A DNA stretch of 9,639 nt from JBBQFD01 sp038321575 (GTDB lineage: Bacteria > Bacillota_I > Bacilli_A > RF39 > UBA660): the NCBI GenBank assembly GCA_038321575.1, contig JBBQFD010000024.1, positions 1-9,639 on the forward strand. Direction: 5' to 3'. Each line of letters begins with the position of its first letter. Positions within the stretch are counted from its first letter, which is position 1. Below the pieces are notes generated by a model. It did no database searches, was not told where the DNA came from, and worked only from the letters and a program-made list of their open reading frames with translations. Of the stretch, positions 1-7,325 are shown piece by piece. The position numbers and the translations under genes are program-made.

Positions 1-1023
1 AGAATGTATATATATGATATTGGAACTCAAGCTAAAATGTATAGTATTGCTTTAACAAGAGATGCCAGTTTTGATAGTTTAAGATATGCTGGCGTAACCC
101 AAATTAGACAATTTACATATTATAGTGCAGATAATATAGTGGCAACCAATCATAGTATTTTCAATAACCTTGTTATTCTAGAACCAGAATATAATCCATT
201 TGTAACAAGTGAAACACCAGTTGAGAAAACCTTAACTAGACAAGTAAATTATTATAAATATTATCGTTATTACGATACATATTATCATTATTATGATCTT
301 ATACGTAATGATTCAGCAACATATTTAACGAACGCTACGGATGAGTTTCCACTTAAAGATGAAACTAAATATATTGATTTGTATCGTTATAAATATCGTA
401 ATAAATTAGTGTTAAATCCAGAAACAAATATTACAAATAAAGATCAAACTCCTGCTAGCTTTGTTTTAGAATGCACCGGTGATTTGAATGTTAATTCTAA
501 TATTAATTATGATATAAATGGTACATATCAAATTACTTATAAAGTAGATGACTTAACATTAACAAGAGATTATGTAGTTGCAATACCTGAAAATGATATT
601 AAAGCGCCAATTGATGCAGAATCAACAACACCACCAATATTAAATGACATACAAGAACCATTAGTAATCTCAATTGAAGAACCTATTAAAATAACGGAAA
701 TCCCAGTAATTATAGACCCAATTGTAAAAGAAGAAGTTAAAATTGTAGACGAAATCATTAAAGTAGTTGAAGAAAAACCAGAAACCAAAGTCTTAGAAAA
801 ACCAGAAATTGAAGTTTCAGGAAATACAGAAATTGAAGTTTCAGAAAACACAGAACCAGTTATAACAGTTAAGGAAAACCACCAAAAAGATAAACTCATA
901 TTAAAGAAAAGTGGTTTCTTTAACCTAAATAATAAAACATTCATAATATTACCGTTTGCGCTGTTTATAATATTATTTATATTCTTAAAGAGAAAAAGAA
1001 GCAGAATAAATGTTAAATATTGA
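1..1023 (+). CDS. C-terminal part of a membrane-anchored surface protein (5' end outside window)
   Basis: I do not recognise this gene as a named family. The frame is open to the first base. A Met codon lies at 4, but no ribosome site can be seen and no signal peptide follows it, although the C-terminus is built like a surface anchor, so the real start is probably upstream. Counting from that Met, residues 83-97 are Tyr-rich (10 Tyr of 15, in YY pairs). About 135-193 looks like a small bacterial Ig-like domain (NGTYQITYKVDD is typical of the last strands of DUF5011/Big_3-like folds). About 205-298 is a Glu/Lys/Pro/Ile-rich stalk containing a tandem 8-residue repeat, and 312-328 is a hydrophobic helix followed by a basic tail (KRKRSR). 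No LPXTG sorting motif is present, so anchoring is by the membrane helix with the bulk outside. The last 14 nt overlap the STAS gene. Role unknown; adhesion or wall contact is only a guess. Confidence 0.65.
   Translation, partial: RMYIYDIGTQAKMYSIALTRDASFDSLRYAGVTQIRQFTYYSADNIVATNHSIFNNLVILEPEYNPFVTSETPVEKTLTRQVNYYKYYRYYDTYYHYYDLIRNDSATYLTNATDEFPLKDETKYIDLYRYKYRNKLVLNPETNITNKDQTPASFVLECTGDLNVNSNINYDINGTYQITYKVDDLTLTRDYVVAIPENDIKAPIDAESTTPPILNDIQEPLVISIEEPIKITEIPVIIDPIVKEEVKIVDEIIKVVEEKPETKVLEKPEIEVSGNTEIEVSENTEPVITVKENHQKDKLILKKSGFFNLNNKTFIILPFALFIILFIFLKRKRSRINVKY
805..852 (+). repeat. Two tandem 24-bp in-frame repeats in the stalk of the surface protein
   Basis: Units at 805-828 and 829-852 are nearly identical. 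They encode EIEVSGNT and EIEVSENT, directly before the C-terminal membrane anchor. The high DNA identity suggests a recent duplication, which would lengthen the extracellular stalk by eight residues per unit. Confidence 0.75.
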
Positions 1024-1357
1024 AATGGAATTTCGTAAGGGAATATTATTTATAAGATTAAGTGGTGAATTAACTAAAAAAACAGTTCTTAAATTAAAAG
1101 CAGAAGTTACTAATATTATAAAAGTTAGTGGCATCAATAATGTCGTATATAATATGAACTATTTAACATTAATTGATACCTCAGGAATTATTGCTTTATA
1201 TAATAATTATGAATTAAGTAAACATAATCATGGTCAGTCATTATTATGTGGTATTAATAATAATATCGTAAAAGAGAATATTATTAATAGTCGTTTAGTC
1301 TATTATATGAAAGAAATAAAAGATGAATTAAGTGCTTTTAAAATAATCAATATATAA
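1010..1357 (+). CDS. STAS-domain protein, anti-anti-sigma factor (SpoIIAA-like)
   Basis: This is a 115-residue single-domain protein of the STAS family, similar in size to SpoIIAA/RsbV. Such proteins bind an anti-sigma kinase and free the sigma factor; the kinase inactivates them by phosphorylating one Ser. The signature is LTLIDTSGIIALYNNYE: the DTSG motif matches D-S/T-S-G of the family, and the phospho-acceptor falls at Ser58, the same number as in Bacillus SpoIIAA. An N-terminal strand (GILFIRLSGEL) and a helix-strand pattern before the motif also fit. The start at 1010 overlaps the upstream gene by 14 nt, so the two are probably co-translated; a weak purine tract (about 996-1001) precedes it. 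The alternative Met at 1025 has no ribosome site. No SpoIIAB-like kinase, sigma gene or phosphatase is in the window, so its partner is unknown. It could serve a sigma-B-like or a non-sigma partner switch rather than sporulation. Confidence 0.85.
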   Translation: MLNIEMEFRKGILFIRLSGELTKKTVLKLKAEVTNIIKVSGINNVVYNMNYLTLIDTSGIIALYNNYELSKHNHGQSLLCGINNNIVKENIINSRLVYYMKEIKDELSAFKIINI

Positions 1358-1367
1358 AATAAAAATA

Positions 1368-1390
1368 TGATATAATTATATTAAGGTAGG
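1368..1390 (+). promoter_or_regulatory. Extended -10 promoter and ribosome site of the LamG-headed prepilin gene
   Basis: TG at 1368-1369, one base, then TATAAT at 1371-1376 make a perfect extended -10. No good -35 hexamer is found at the usual distance. The predicted start is near 1383, directly at the Shine-Dalgarno AAGGTAGG (1383-1390), which lies 7 nt before the ATG at 1398. The leader would be only about 15 nt. Promoter identity is inferred from consensus only. Confidence 0.7.
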
Positions 1391-1397
1391 TGTTCAT

Positions 1398-2414
1398 ATG
1401 AAAAAGGGATTTACTTTAATCGAATTGATTGCCACAATTGGTGTATTAGTTATAATTATTTTAATTGCAGCACCAATTATTAATACAATAATTAGTGATT
1501 CAAAAACAAAAGCTTATTTAGAAACTAAAAAAAATATTGAATCAGCTGCTAATTTATATGTTTTAAGAAATGTGCATGATTTTCCTGATGTTGTAGGACA
1601 AAGAGGATTTGTAACTATTAGTCAGCTTAAAACGGCGGGGTTACTTAGGAATGATACTCTTGATCCTAGGACTAACTCAATAATAACAGAAGGTGAAATA
1701 GCAGTTGAATTGCAAGCGAGTGGTTCATATACTTATAACTACTCATCAACTGATTATGTTAAAACAGGATTAGTATTGTGGTATGATGCCATAAATCACG
1801 GCTCAACTAATACAATTTGGAGTGATTTAAGTGGTAATGGAAATAATGGAACGCTTTCTAACTTTTTATATGATGCGACTAGTGGTTGGCAAAGTGATTA
1901 TATTAATTATAGAGGGACAACTGAATTTATAACTGCAAATAACCCTTTAGCGAGTCAAACAACATCAAATCAATCATATACTGCTTTTATTACATACCAT
2001 ATAAATTCCTTAAGTGTGGATACGCCTAAAATAACCGGTATTAACTTAGGACTATCATTAAATTGGTGGGCCACTAAAAAACCACTGCATTACATTAATT
2101 CAGGAGTAAATGATTATTATACATATGGAAAGACTGTTCAAAATGTTGGCGAAAATTTTCAATTAGCATTCCGTTTTTACAAAAATGCATCATTAAATAA
2201 AATGCATGTAGAATTATATGTAAATGGAGTTGATGATTCTGCAGATAATTTCCCGGAGAATCAAGTTAAAACTCCGGCTGGAATGAATGCTAATATAGTA
2301 ATTATGAACATGACGGGAACGAGATTATATAGTATAAAAATATATAATCGCATTTTAACGGATGCAGAAATAAAACAAAATTATAATGTTGATAAAGATA
2401 GATTTAATTTTTAA
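1398..2414 (+). CDS. Type IV prepilin-like protein with LamG-like C-terminal head
   Basis: 338 residues. The N-terminus MKKGFTLIEL is a class III (prepilin) signal: cleavage after Gly4 would leave N-terminal Phe and Glu at mature position 5, which prepilin peptidase and pilus assembly need. Residues 5-32 form the hydrophobic pilin helix. About 33-117 is a short pilin core with the pattern VTISQLKTAG, LDP and a closing YTYNYS strand, shared with the second prepilin in this window. From about 123 onward (GLVLWYDA, then WSDLSGNGNNGTLSN) the sequence is typical of the concanavalin/LamG-like jelly roll, closing with LYSIKIYNRILTDAEIKQNY, a usual end of that fold. Family knowledge suggests a minor pilin or pseudopilin presenting a carbohydrate- or protein-binding head outside the cell; the ligand is unknown. 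No assembly ATPase, platform protein or prepilin peptidase gene lies here. The gene has its own promoter and a good ribosome site, and is followed by a terminator-like hairpin. Confidence 0.88.
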   Translation: MKKGFTLIELIATIGVLVIIILIAAPIINTIISDSKTKAYLETKKNIESAANLYVLRNVHDFPDVVGQRGFVTISQLKTAGLLRNDTLDPRTNSIITEGEIAVELQASGSYTYNYSSTDYVKTGLVLWYDAINHGSTNTIWSDLSGNGNNGTLSNFLYDATSGWQSDYINYRGTTEFITANNPLASQTTSNQSYTAFITYHINSLSVDTPKITGINLGLSLNWWATKKPLHYINSGVNDYYTYGKTVQNVGENFQLAFRFYKNASLNKMHVELYVNGVDDSADNFPENQVKTPAGMNANIVIMNMTGTRLYSIKIYNRILTDAEIKQNYNVDKDRFNF

Positions 2415-2429
2415 ATTAGATCTTTTTTT
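2394..2429 (+). terminator. Probable AT-rich intrinsic terminator after the LamG-headed prepilin gene
   Basis: Bases 2394-2399 pair with 2420-2425, then 2401-2407 pair with 2411-2417 (one G-T wobble) around a TTT loop, with a small internal bulge. Four further T (2426-2429) follow. The stem includes the stop codon. It has very little G-C, so strength is uncertain. The uvrA -10 element follows at once. Confidence 0.45.
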
Positions 2430-2430
2430 A

Positions 2431-2457
2431 TGATATAATATTCATATTCGAGGTGAT
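2431..2457 (+). promoter_or_regulatory. Extended -10 promoter and ribosome site of uvrA
   Basis: TG 2431-2432 plus TATAAT 2434-2439 form a perfect extended -10; the -35 region (about 2411-2416, TTAAAT) is poor. A start near 2446 would leave a leader of about 15 nt. The Shine-Dalgarno GAGGTGAT (2450-2457) lies just before the ATG at 2461. No SOS box of the Bacillus LexA type (GAAC-N4-GTTC core) was seen around it. Confidence 0.7.
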
Positions 2458-2460
2458 ATA

Positions 2461-5271
2461 ATGGATAAAATAATTGTTAAGGGTGCTCGTGAGAATAACC
2501 TTAAAAACATTAATATAGAACTACCAAAAAACAAATTGATTGTAATGACTGGTGTTAGTGGTAGTGGTAAAAGTAGTTTAGCTTTTGATACGATTTATGC
2601 AGAAGGACAAAGACGTTATGTAGAAAGTCTTAGTGCTTATGCACGTCAGTTTTTGGGTAATACTGAGAAACCAGATGTTGATAGTATTGAAGGATTAAGT
2701 CCGGCTATCAGTATTGATCAAAAAACCACTAATAAAAATCCTCGTAGTACAGTTGGAACGGTTACTGAGATATATGATTATTTAAGACTATTATATGCCC
2801 GCATTGGGATACCATATTGTCCTAACCATCACAAAGCAATCACTAGTCAAAGCGTTGAAGAGATGACTAACCGCGTTTTAGAATACCCTAATGACACTAA
2901 AATAAGAGTTTTAGGAGTAGTTGTTCGCGGTGAAAAAGGAACACATAAAGATTTAATTGAGAAACTTAAAAAAGAAGGTTATGTTCGTCTTCGTGCTGAT
3001 AAAAAAGAATATGATTTAGCCGAAGACATTGTTTTAGAAAAGAACAAGAAACACAATATAGAAGTTATAGTGGATCGTTTAATTATAAAAGATGATATTC
3101 GTAGTCGTTTATATGATTCACTTGAAACTGCATCAAAATTAGGTAAAGGTAAAGTTATCATTGATGTTATTGATGGTGAAGAATTAGTTATGAGTGAAAC
3201 TTATGCTTGCCCAGAATGTGATTTTTCATTACCAGATTTAGAACCCAGAATGTTCTCATTTAATTCGCCATATGGTGCTTGTCCAGAATGCAAAGGATTG
3301 GGTATAAAATTAAAAATTGATGAAGATTTAATTATTCCTAATGCGGATTTAAGTATTAATGGTGGTGGGATTATCCCATTAAATAGTAGTGATACAATGA
3401 ATATTTATTATACGATGCTTGAAACAGCTTGTAAACACTATGGCATCGATATGAATAAACCTATTAAAAAGCTTACTAGAGAAGAATTAGATATTGTTCT
3501 ATTTGGTTCAAAAATAGAACTGGATTTCAAATATACATCAAAAACAGGTAATAAACATTTTACTAAAAATTATTATGAAGGTATTGTTACTAATCTTGAA
3601 CGTCGTTATATGGAAACTAAAAGTGAGTGGATTAGAGAATGGATTGAGCAATTCATGACGGAATTACCATGTCCAGCATGTCATGGTGCTAGATTATCAA
3701 GTGAAATTTTAGCTGTTTTAGTTGGCGAAAAAAACATAAATGAAATGACTAACTTAAGTATTCATGATCTAAGTGATTATTTGAATCACTTAAAATTAAA
3801 TCATGAACAAACAGAGATATCAAGAATGATTATTAAAGAAATTAATTCTCGTTTAAACTTTTTAATCAATGTTGGGCTTGATTATTTAACTTTAAGTCGT
3901 AATGCGGGAACGCTTAGTGGTGGTGAAGCTCAACGTATTCGTTTAGCTACGCAAATTGGATCACGTTTAACTGGAGTTTTATATGTTTTAGATGAACCAA
4001 GTATTGGCTTACATCAAAGAGATAACAAAAGGCTTATTAATTCATTATTAGAAATGCGTGATTTAGGTAACACTTTAATTGTTGTTGAGCACGATATGGA
4101 AACGATGCGTGCTTGTGATTATTTAGTCGATATCGGACCTAAAGCCGGTTTACATGGTGGAGAAATTGTAGCTGCTGGAACACCAGAGGAAGTAATGGCT
4201 AATCCCAATAGTATTACCGGTCGCTATTTAAGTGGTATTGAACGAATTGAAGTACCAAAAATTCGTCGTAAAGGTAATGGCAAATTTCTCGAAATCAAAG
4301 GCGCTAGTGAAAATAATTTAAAGAATATTAATGTTAAATTTCCTTTAGGGACATTTACTTGTATTACCGGAGTTAGCGGTAGCGGAAAGAGTAGTTTAGT
4401 TAATGAAATACTTTATAAAGCAGTAGCTGCTAATTTATATAAATCTAAAGAAAAACCAGGTAAATATAAAGAAATAAAAGGCTTAGAAAATATTGATAAA
4501 GTAGTTGATATATCACAAGCCCCAATAGGAAGAACACCAAGAAGTAATCCTGCAACTTATACAGGGGTCTTCGATGATATTCGTGATGTTTTTGCATCAA
4601 CTAAAGATGCTAAAATTCGTGGTTATGATAAAGGAAGATTTTCTTTTAATGTTAAGGGTGGTCGCTGTGAAGCGTGTTGGGGTGATGGGGTTAAAAAAAT
4701 CGAAATGCATTTTCTACCTGATGTTTATGTGCCTTGTGAAGTATGTGGTGGGACTCGTTATAACCATGAGACCTTAGAAATTAAATATAAAACTAAAAAT
4801 ATTTATGATGTTTTAGAATTACGTGTTGAACAATCATTAGAATTTTTCGATAATGTTCCGAAAGTTAAGAATAAATTACAAATGGTGTTTGATGTTGGAT
4901 TAGGGTATATAAAACTGGGCCAAAGTGCACCGACTTTAAGTGGCGGTGAAGCTGGTCGTGTTAAACTTGCTAAAGAATTACAAAAAAAACCAACTGGTAA
5001 AAGTTTATTTGTGCTTGATGAACCAACAACTGGATTACATAGTGATGATATTAAAAAACTATTAGTTATTTTAAACCGTATTGTCGATAATGGGGATACG
5101 GTAATTGTTATCGAACATAATTTAGATATGATTAAAGTAGCTGATTATGTTATTGATTTAGGTCCTGAAGGTGGCGATTTAGGTGGCTATGTTATAGCAA
5201 CAGGAACACCTGAGGCTATCGTTAAGGTTAAAGAAAGTTATACCGGTGAATATTTAAAACCATTATTGTAA
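2461..5271 (+). CDS. uvrA: UvrABC excinuclease subunit A
   Basis: UvrA is the damage-sensing ATPase of nucleotide excision repair; the dimer loads UvrB at bulky DNA lesions in the cytoplasm. At 936 residues it has the usual family length. NBD I has Walker A GVSGSGKSS (31-39), signature LSGGE (485-489) and Walker B ending LDEP (510-513) with His544. NBD II has Walker A (637-645), signature LSGGE (826-830) and LDEPTTGLH (852-860). Zinc modules are visible as C250/C253 with C274/C277, and C736/C739 with C759/C762; a further CPAC pair is at 404-407. The UvrB-binding and insertion region lies between Walker A I and the second zinc site. The residue after the second signature's Ala is Gly832 (LSGGEAGR), where LSGGEAQR is usual. 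The start ATG follows a strong ribosome site. The gene stands alone, with no uvrB beside it although many Firmicutes pair them; uvrB is presumably elsewhere. Confidence 0.98.
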   Translation: MDKIIVKGARENNLKNINIELPKNKLIVMTGVSGSGKSSLAFDTIYAEGQRRYVESLSAYARQFLGNTEKPDVDSIEGLSPAISIDQKTTNKNPRSTVGTVTEIYDYLRLLYARIGIPYCPNHHKAITSQSVEEMTNRVLEYPNDTKIRVLGVVVRGEKGTHKDLIEKLKKEGYVRLRADKKEYDLAEDIVLEKNKKHNIEVIVDRLIIKDDIRSRLYDSLETASKLGKGKVIIDVIDGEELVMSETYACPECDFSLPDLEPRMFSFNSPYGACPECKGLGIKLKIDEDLIIPNADLSINGGGIIPLNSSDTMNIYYTMLETACKHYGIDMNKPIKKLTREELDIVLFGSKIELDFKYTSKTGNKHFTKNYYEGIVTNLERRYMETKSEWIREWIEQFMTELPCPACHGARLSSEILAVLVGEKNINEMTNLSIHDLSDYLNHLKLNHEQTEISRMIIKEINSRLNFLINVGLDYLTLSRNAGTLSGGEAQRIRLATQIGSRLTGVLYVLDEPSIGLHQRDNKRLINSLLEMRDLGNTLIVVEHDMETMRACDYLVDIGPKAGLHGGEIVAAGTPEEVMANPNSITGRYLSGIERIEVPKIRRKGNGKFLEIKGASENNLKNINVKFPLGTFTCITGVSGSGKSSLVNEILYKAVAANLYKSKEKPGKYKEIKGLENIDKVVDISQAPIGRTPRSNPATYTGVFDDIRDVFASTKDAKIRGYDKGRFSFNVKGGRCEACWGDGVKKIEMHFLPDVYVPCEVCGGTRYNHETLEIKYKTKNIYDVLELRVEQSLEFFDNVPKVKNKLQMVFDVGLGYIKLGQSAPTLSGGEAGRVKLAKELQKKPTGKSLFVLDEPTTGLHSDDIKKLLVILNRIVDNGDTVIVIEHNLDMIKVADYVIDLGPEGGDLGGYVIATGTPEAIVKVKESYTGEYLKPLL

Positions 5272-5292
5272 AGAGATAAATATATCTCTTTT
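5270..5292 (+). terminator. Probable intrinsic terminator of uvrA
   Basis: A perfect 9-bp stem, AAAGAGATA (5270-5278) with TATCTCTTT (5283-5291), has a 4-nt loop and runs into a T-rich tail (TTTTCTCTTT). It starts within the uvrA stop codon. Only two pairs are G-C, so termination may be incomplete. Confidence 0.55.
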
Positions 5293-5306
5293 CTCTTTAT
5301 ATAATA

Positions 5307-5329
5307 TGATATAATATTACTATTGGGGG
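5307..5329 (+). promoter_or_regulatory. Extended -10 promoter and ribosome site of the deoD-M16 operon
   Basis: TG 5307-5308 and TATAAT 5310-5315 form a perfect extended -10; the -35 region is not convincing. The predicted start is near 5322. The ribosome site is a run of five G (5325-5329), which can pair with the anti-SD through a G-U wobble, 7 nt before the ATG at 5337. I see no purine-type operator. Confidence 0.68.
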
Positions 5330-5336
5330 TAATAAA

Positions 5337-6038
5337 ATGACACCACATATTGAAGCTTTAAAAGAAGATATTGCGAAAACAGTAATTATGCCGGGAGATC
5401 CATTACGCGCTAAGTTTATTGCTGAAAAATATTTAAAAGACGCTAAACTTATTAATCGTGTAAGAGGAATGTTAGGATATACGGGGTATTATAACGATAT
5501 GAGAGTTACTGTTCTAGCATCAGGGATGGGTATGCCAAGTATGGGTATCTATTCTTATGAATTATTTAAGGAATATGATGTTGAAAATATAATTAGAATT
5601 GGATCTTGTGGCGCATACGTCAAGGAATTAAATTTGTATGATATTATCTTAGTTGATGGTGCTTATTCTGACTCTAGTTATGCCTTTGTGCAAAGTGGTT
5701 GTAAAGATAATGTATTATATGCCTCAAGAGAACTTAATGATGTTATTACAACGGTTGCTCAAAATAAAAACATTGAATTAGAACACGGATTAATATATTC
5801 AAGTGATGTTTTTTATAAAGAGAATAATAACTTTAAAGAGATATACCAAAAGCATGGTTGTAGGGCTGTTGAAATGGAAACATTCGCACTATTTCATAAT
5901 GCTAACATTTTAAATAAAAAAGCAACTGCTATTTTAACAGTGGCAGATAATGCTATTACTAAACTTGAGACAACTAGTTTAGAACGGGAACAAAATTTTA
6001 CGAAAATGATGGAGTTAGCGCTCGAATCAATAAAATAA
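5337..6038 (+). CDS. deoD: Purine nucleoside phosphorylase, DeoD type
   Basis: Cleaves purine (deoxy)ribonucleosides with phosphate to free base and (deoxy)ribose-1-phosphate in the cytoplasm, in purine salvage. The family works as a hexamer (trimer of dimers). The 233 residues match the usual length and can be read in E. coli DeoD numbering: His4 (reaches into the neighbouring active site), Gly20 and Arg24 in MPGDPLRAK, Arg43, Arg87 and Ser90 in IIRIGSCGAY for phosphate, Met180 and Glu181 in VEMET for ribose, and the catalytic pair Asp204 and Arg217. The catalytic loop reads TVADN, where TVSDH is usual, so Ser203 and His205 are replaced; Asp204 itself is kept. It is first in an operon: 9 nt separate it from the first M16 gene. 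No other nucleoside-catabolism gene (deoB, deoC, pdp) is beside it. Confidence 0.95.
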   Translation: MTPHIEALKEDIAKTVIMPGDPLRAKFIAEKYLKDAKLINRVRGMLGYTGYYNDMRVTVLASGMGMPSMGIYSYELFKEYDVENIIRIGSCGAYVKELNLYDIILVDGAYSDSSYAFVQSGCKDNVLYASRELNDVITTVAQNKNIELEHGLIYSSDVFYKENNNFKEIYQKHGCRAVEMETFALFHNANILNKKATAILTVADNAITKLETTSLEREQNFTKMMELALESIK

Positions 6039-6047
6039 AGGAGAACT

Positions 6048-7325
6048 ATGGAATATAAAAAATATACGACTACTAATTACAATTTGCATGTTATTAAAAT
6101 TGATAAATTTAAAAGATCTTATATAAAAGTTGTTTTTAAAAGACCATTAGTTAAAGAAGATATTACTAAAAGAATTATCCTTGCTGATGTTCTTTGTGAA
6201 TCAAACAATTTTTATAAAACAAAACGTGAAATGGTTATGGCATGTGAAGAGTTATATAGACTAGGATGGTCTGTATCATCATCTATTAATGGTGATTATG
6301 CTACCTTGAGTTTTGATATAAGTTTTCTAAATGAAAAATATACTGAATCAGGGATGGTTGCAAAATCACTAGAATTTTTAAATAATATTATGTTTAAACC
6401 TGATATCGAAAACAATGGTTTTAACGCTAGTAGTTTAGAATTAGTAAAAAAGGCAATTAAGGAACAAATAATAAGTGTTAGCGAAAGCCCAAGAAGATAT
6501 GCTTTTTATCGTTTATTAGAAACAATTGATCCTAATTCACCACTTTCATATCATGATTATGGATATACAGAAGAACTAGATGCGATTACGCCTGAGAATT
6601 TATACACTTATTACCAAGATGTTATGGCAAACGATAGTGTAAGTATTTTTGTTTGTGGCAATATCGATGATACCGCTATCAAGACAGTTATTGAAGAAAC
6701 ATTCACTAAAACGGTAACAAGTGATATTAAAACTAATTATATTGAATACCAAAAACCTCGTGAAGAATTACTAATTGCATCAGAAAAAAAAGATGTTAAT
6801 CAAAGTGTCTTAATGATTGCATATAAAACCATTAATTTAACACCATTTGAAAGAGAATATGTCTTACCATTATACTCATTTATATTAGGTGGTGGCGGAG
6901 ACTCAAAATTATTTAAAATTGTTCGCGAAAAAAATTCATTATGTTATGGCATTCGTACATTATTTTATTCAGCTTTTAATTTATTTGTAATCAATGCTGG
7001 AATTAGCAATGAAAATTATCAAAAAGCATTAGATTTATCGATAATTGAAGCCAATAAAATGAATGCTGGTGGATTTGATGATGGAGATTTGCAAAATGCT
7101 AAAAATACTTTTATTAATGATTATAAAGAACAAATGGATTCACCAGGAGCGATTGCAAATAATTATTTAAGAAATCAATATTATAATGAAGATTTAATTG
7201 TTGATAAGATAATTAAAATTCCAACTGTAACTCGTGAAATGATTCTTGATGTTGCTAAAAAGATATTTATTGATACCGTATTTTTATTGGAAGGAGAAAT
7301 CAAAAATGAAAAAACAATTAATTAA
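6048..7325 (+). CDS. M16 peptidase-like protein without zinc site (YmfF/YfmF-like)
   Basis: 425 residues, the size of Bacillus YmfF. The N-terminal half has the M16 fold pattern, but where HxxEH should be it reads LADVLCESNNFY followed by KREMVMACEELYRLG, so it cannot bind zinc. The C-terminal half keeps the other conserved M16 element: GGGGDSKLFKIVREKNSLCY with Arg293 and Tyr300, the R/Y pair that holds substrate in the partner's active site. It therefore looks like the non-catalytic half of a heterodimer with the next gene. In Bacillus, YmfF and YmfH have been linked to 5-aminopentanol modification of elongation factor EF-P, and database names reflect that; the direct substrate is not known to me. 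The ribosome site AAGGAG (6038-6043) overlaps the deoD stop. Its 3' end overlaps the next gene by 20 nt, suggesting coupled translation. Confidence 0.88.
   Translation: MEYKKYTTTNYNLHVIKIDKFKRSYIKVVFKRPLVKEDITKRIILADVLCESNNFYKTKREMVMACEELYRLGWSVSSSINGDYATLSFDISFLNEKYTESGMVAKSLEFLNNIMFKPDIENNGFNASSLELVKKAIKEQIISVSESPRRYAFYRLLETIDPNSPLSYHDYGYTEELDAITPENLYTYYQDVMANDSVSIFVCGNIDDTAIKTVIEETFTKTVTSDIKTNYIEYQKPREELLIASEKKDVNQSVLMIAYKTINLTPFEREYVLPLYSFILGGGGDSKLFKIVREKNSLCYGIRTLFYSAFNLFVINAGISNENYQKALDLSIIEANKMNAGGFDDGDLQNAKNTFINDYKEQMDSPGAIANNYLRNQYYNEDLIVDKIIKIPTVTREMILDVAKKIFIDTVFLLEGEIKNEKTIN

Noticed and set aside
570..944. 124-codon open frame on the minus strand, Ser/Thr/Ile-rich
   Set aside because: It lies fully inside the surface-protein stalk; its composition is what the reverse of Glu/Lys/Pro-rich codons gives, and it has no domain or context of its own.
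928..1020. Sortase (LPXTG) anchor at the end of the surface protein
   Set aside because: There is a membrane helix and basic tail, but no LPXTG-like motif before it.
4574..4777. Second + strand open frame inside uvrA
   Set aside because: Out-of-frame shadow of a highly conserved UvrA region including its zinc-module cysteines.
7246..7305. Earlier Met start for the zinc M16 gene
   Set aside because: It has no ribosome site, would lengthen the overlap with the upstream gene to 80 nt, and adds residues not expected from the family length; 7306 follows AAGGAG.
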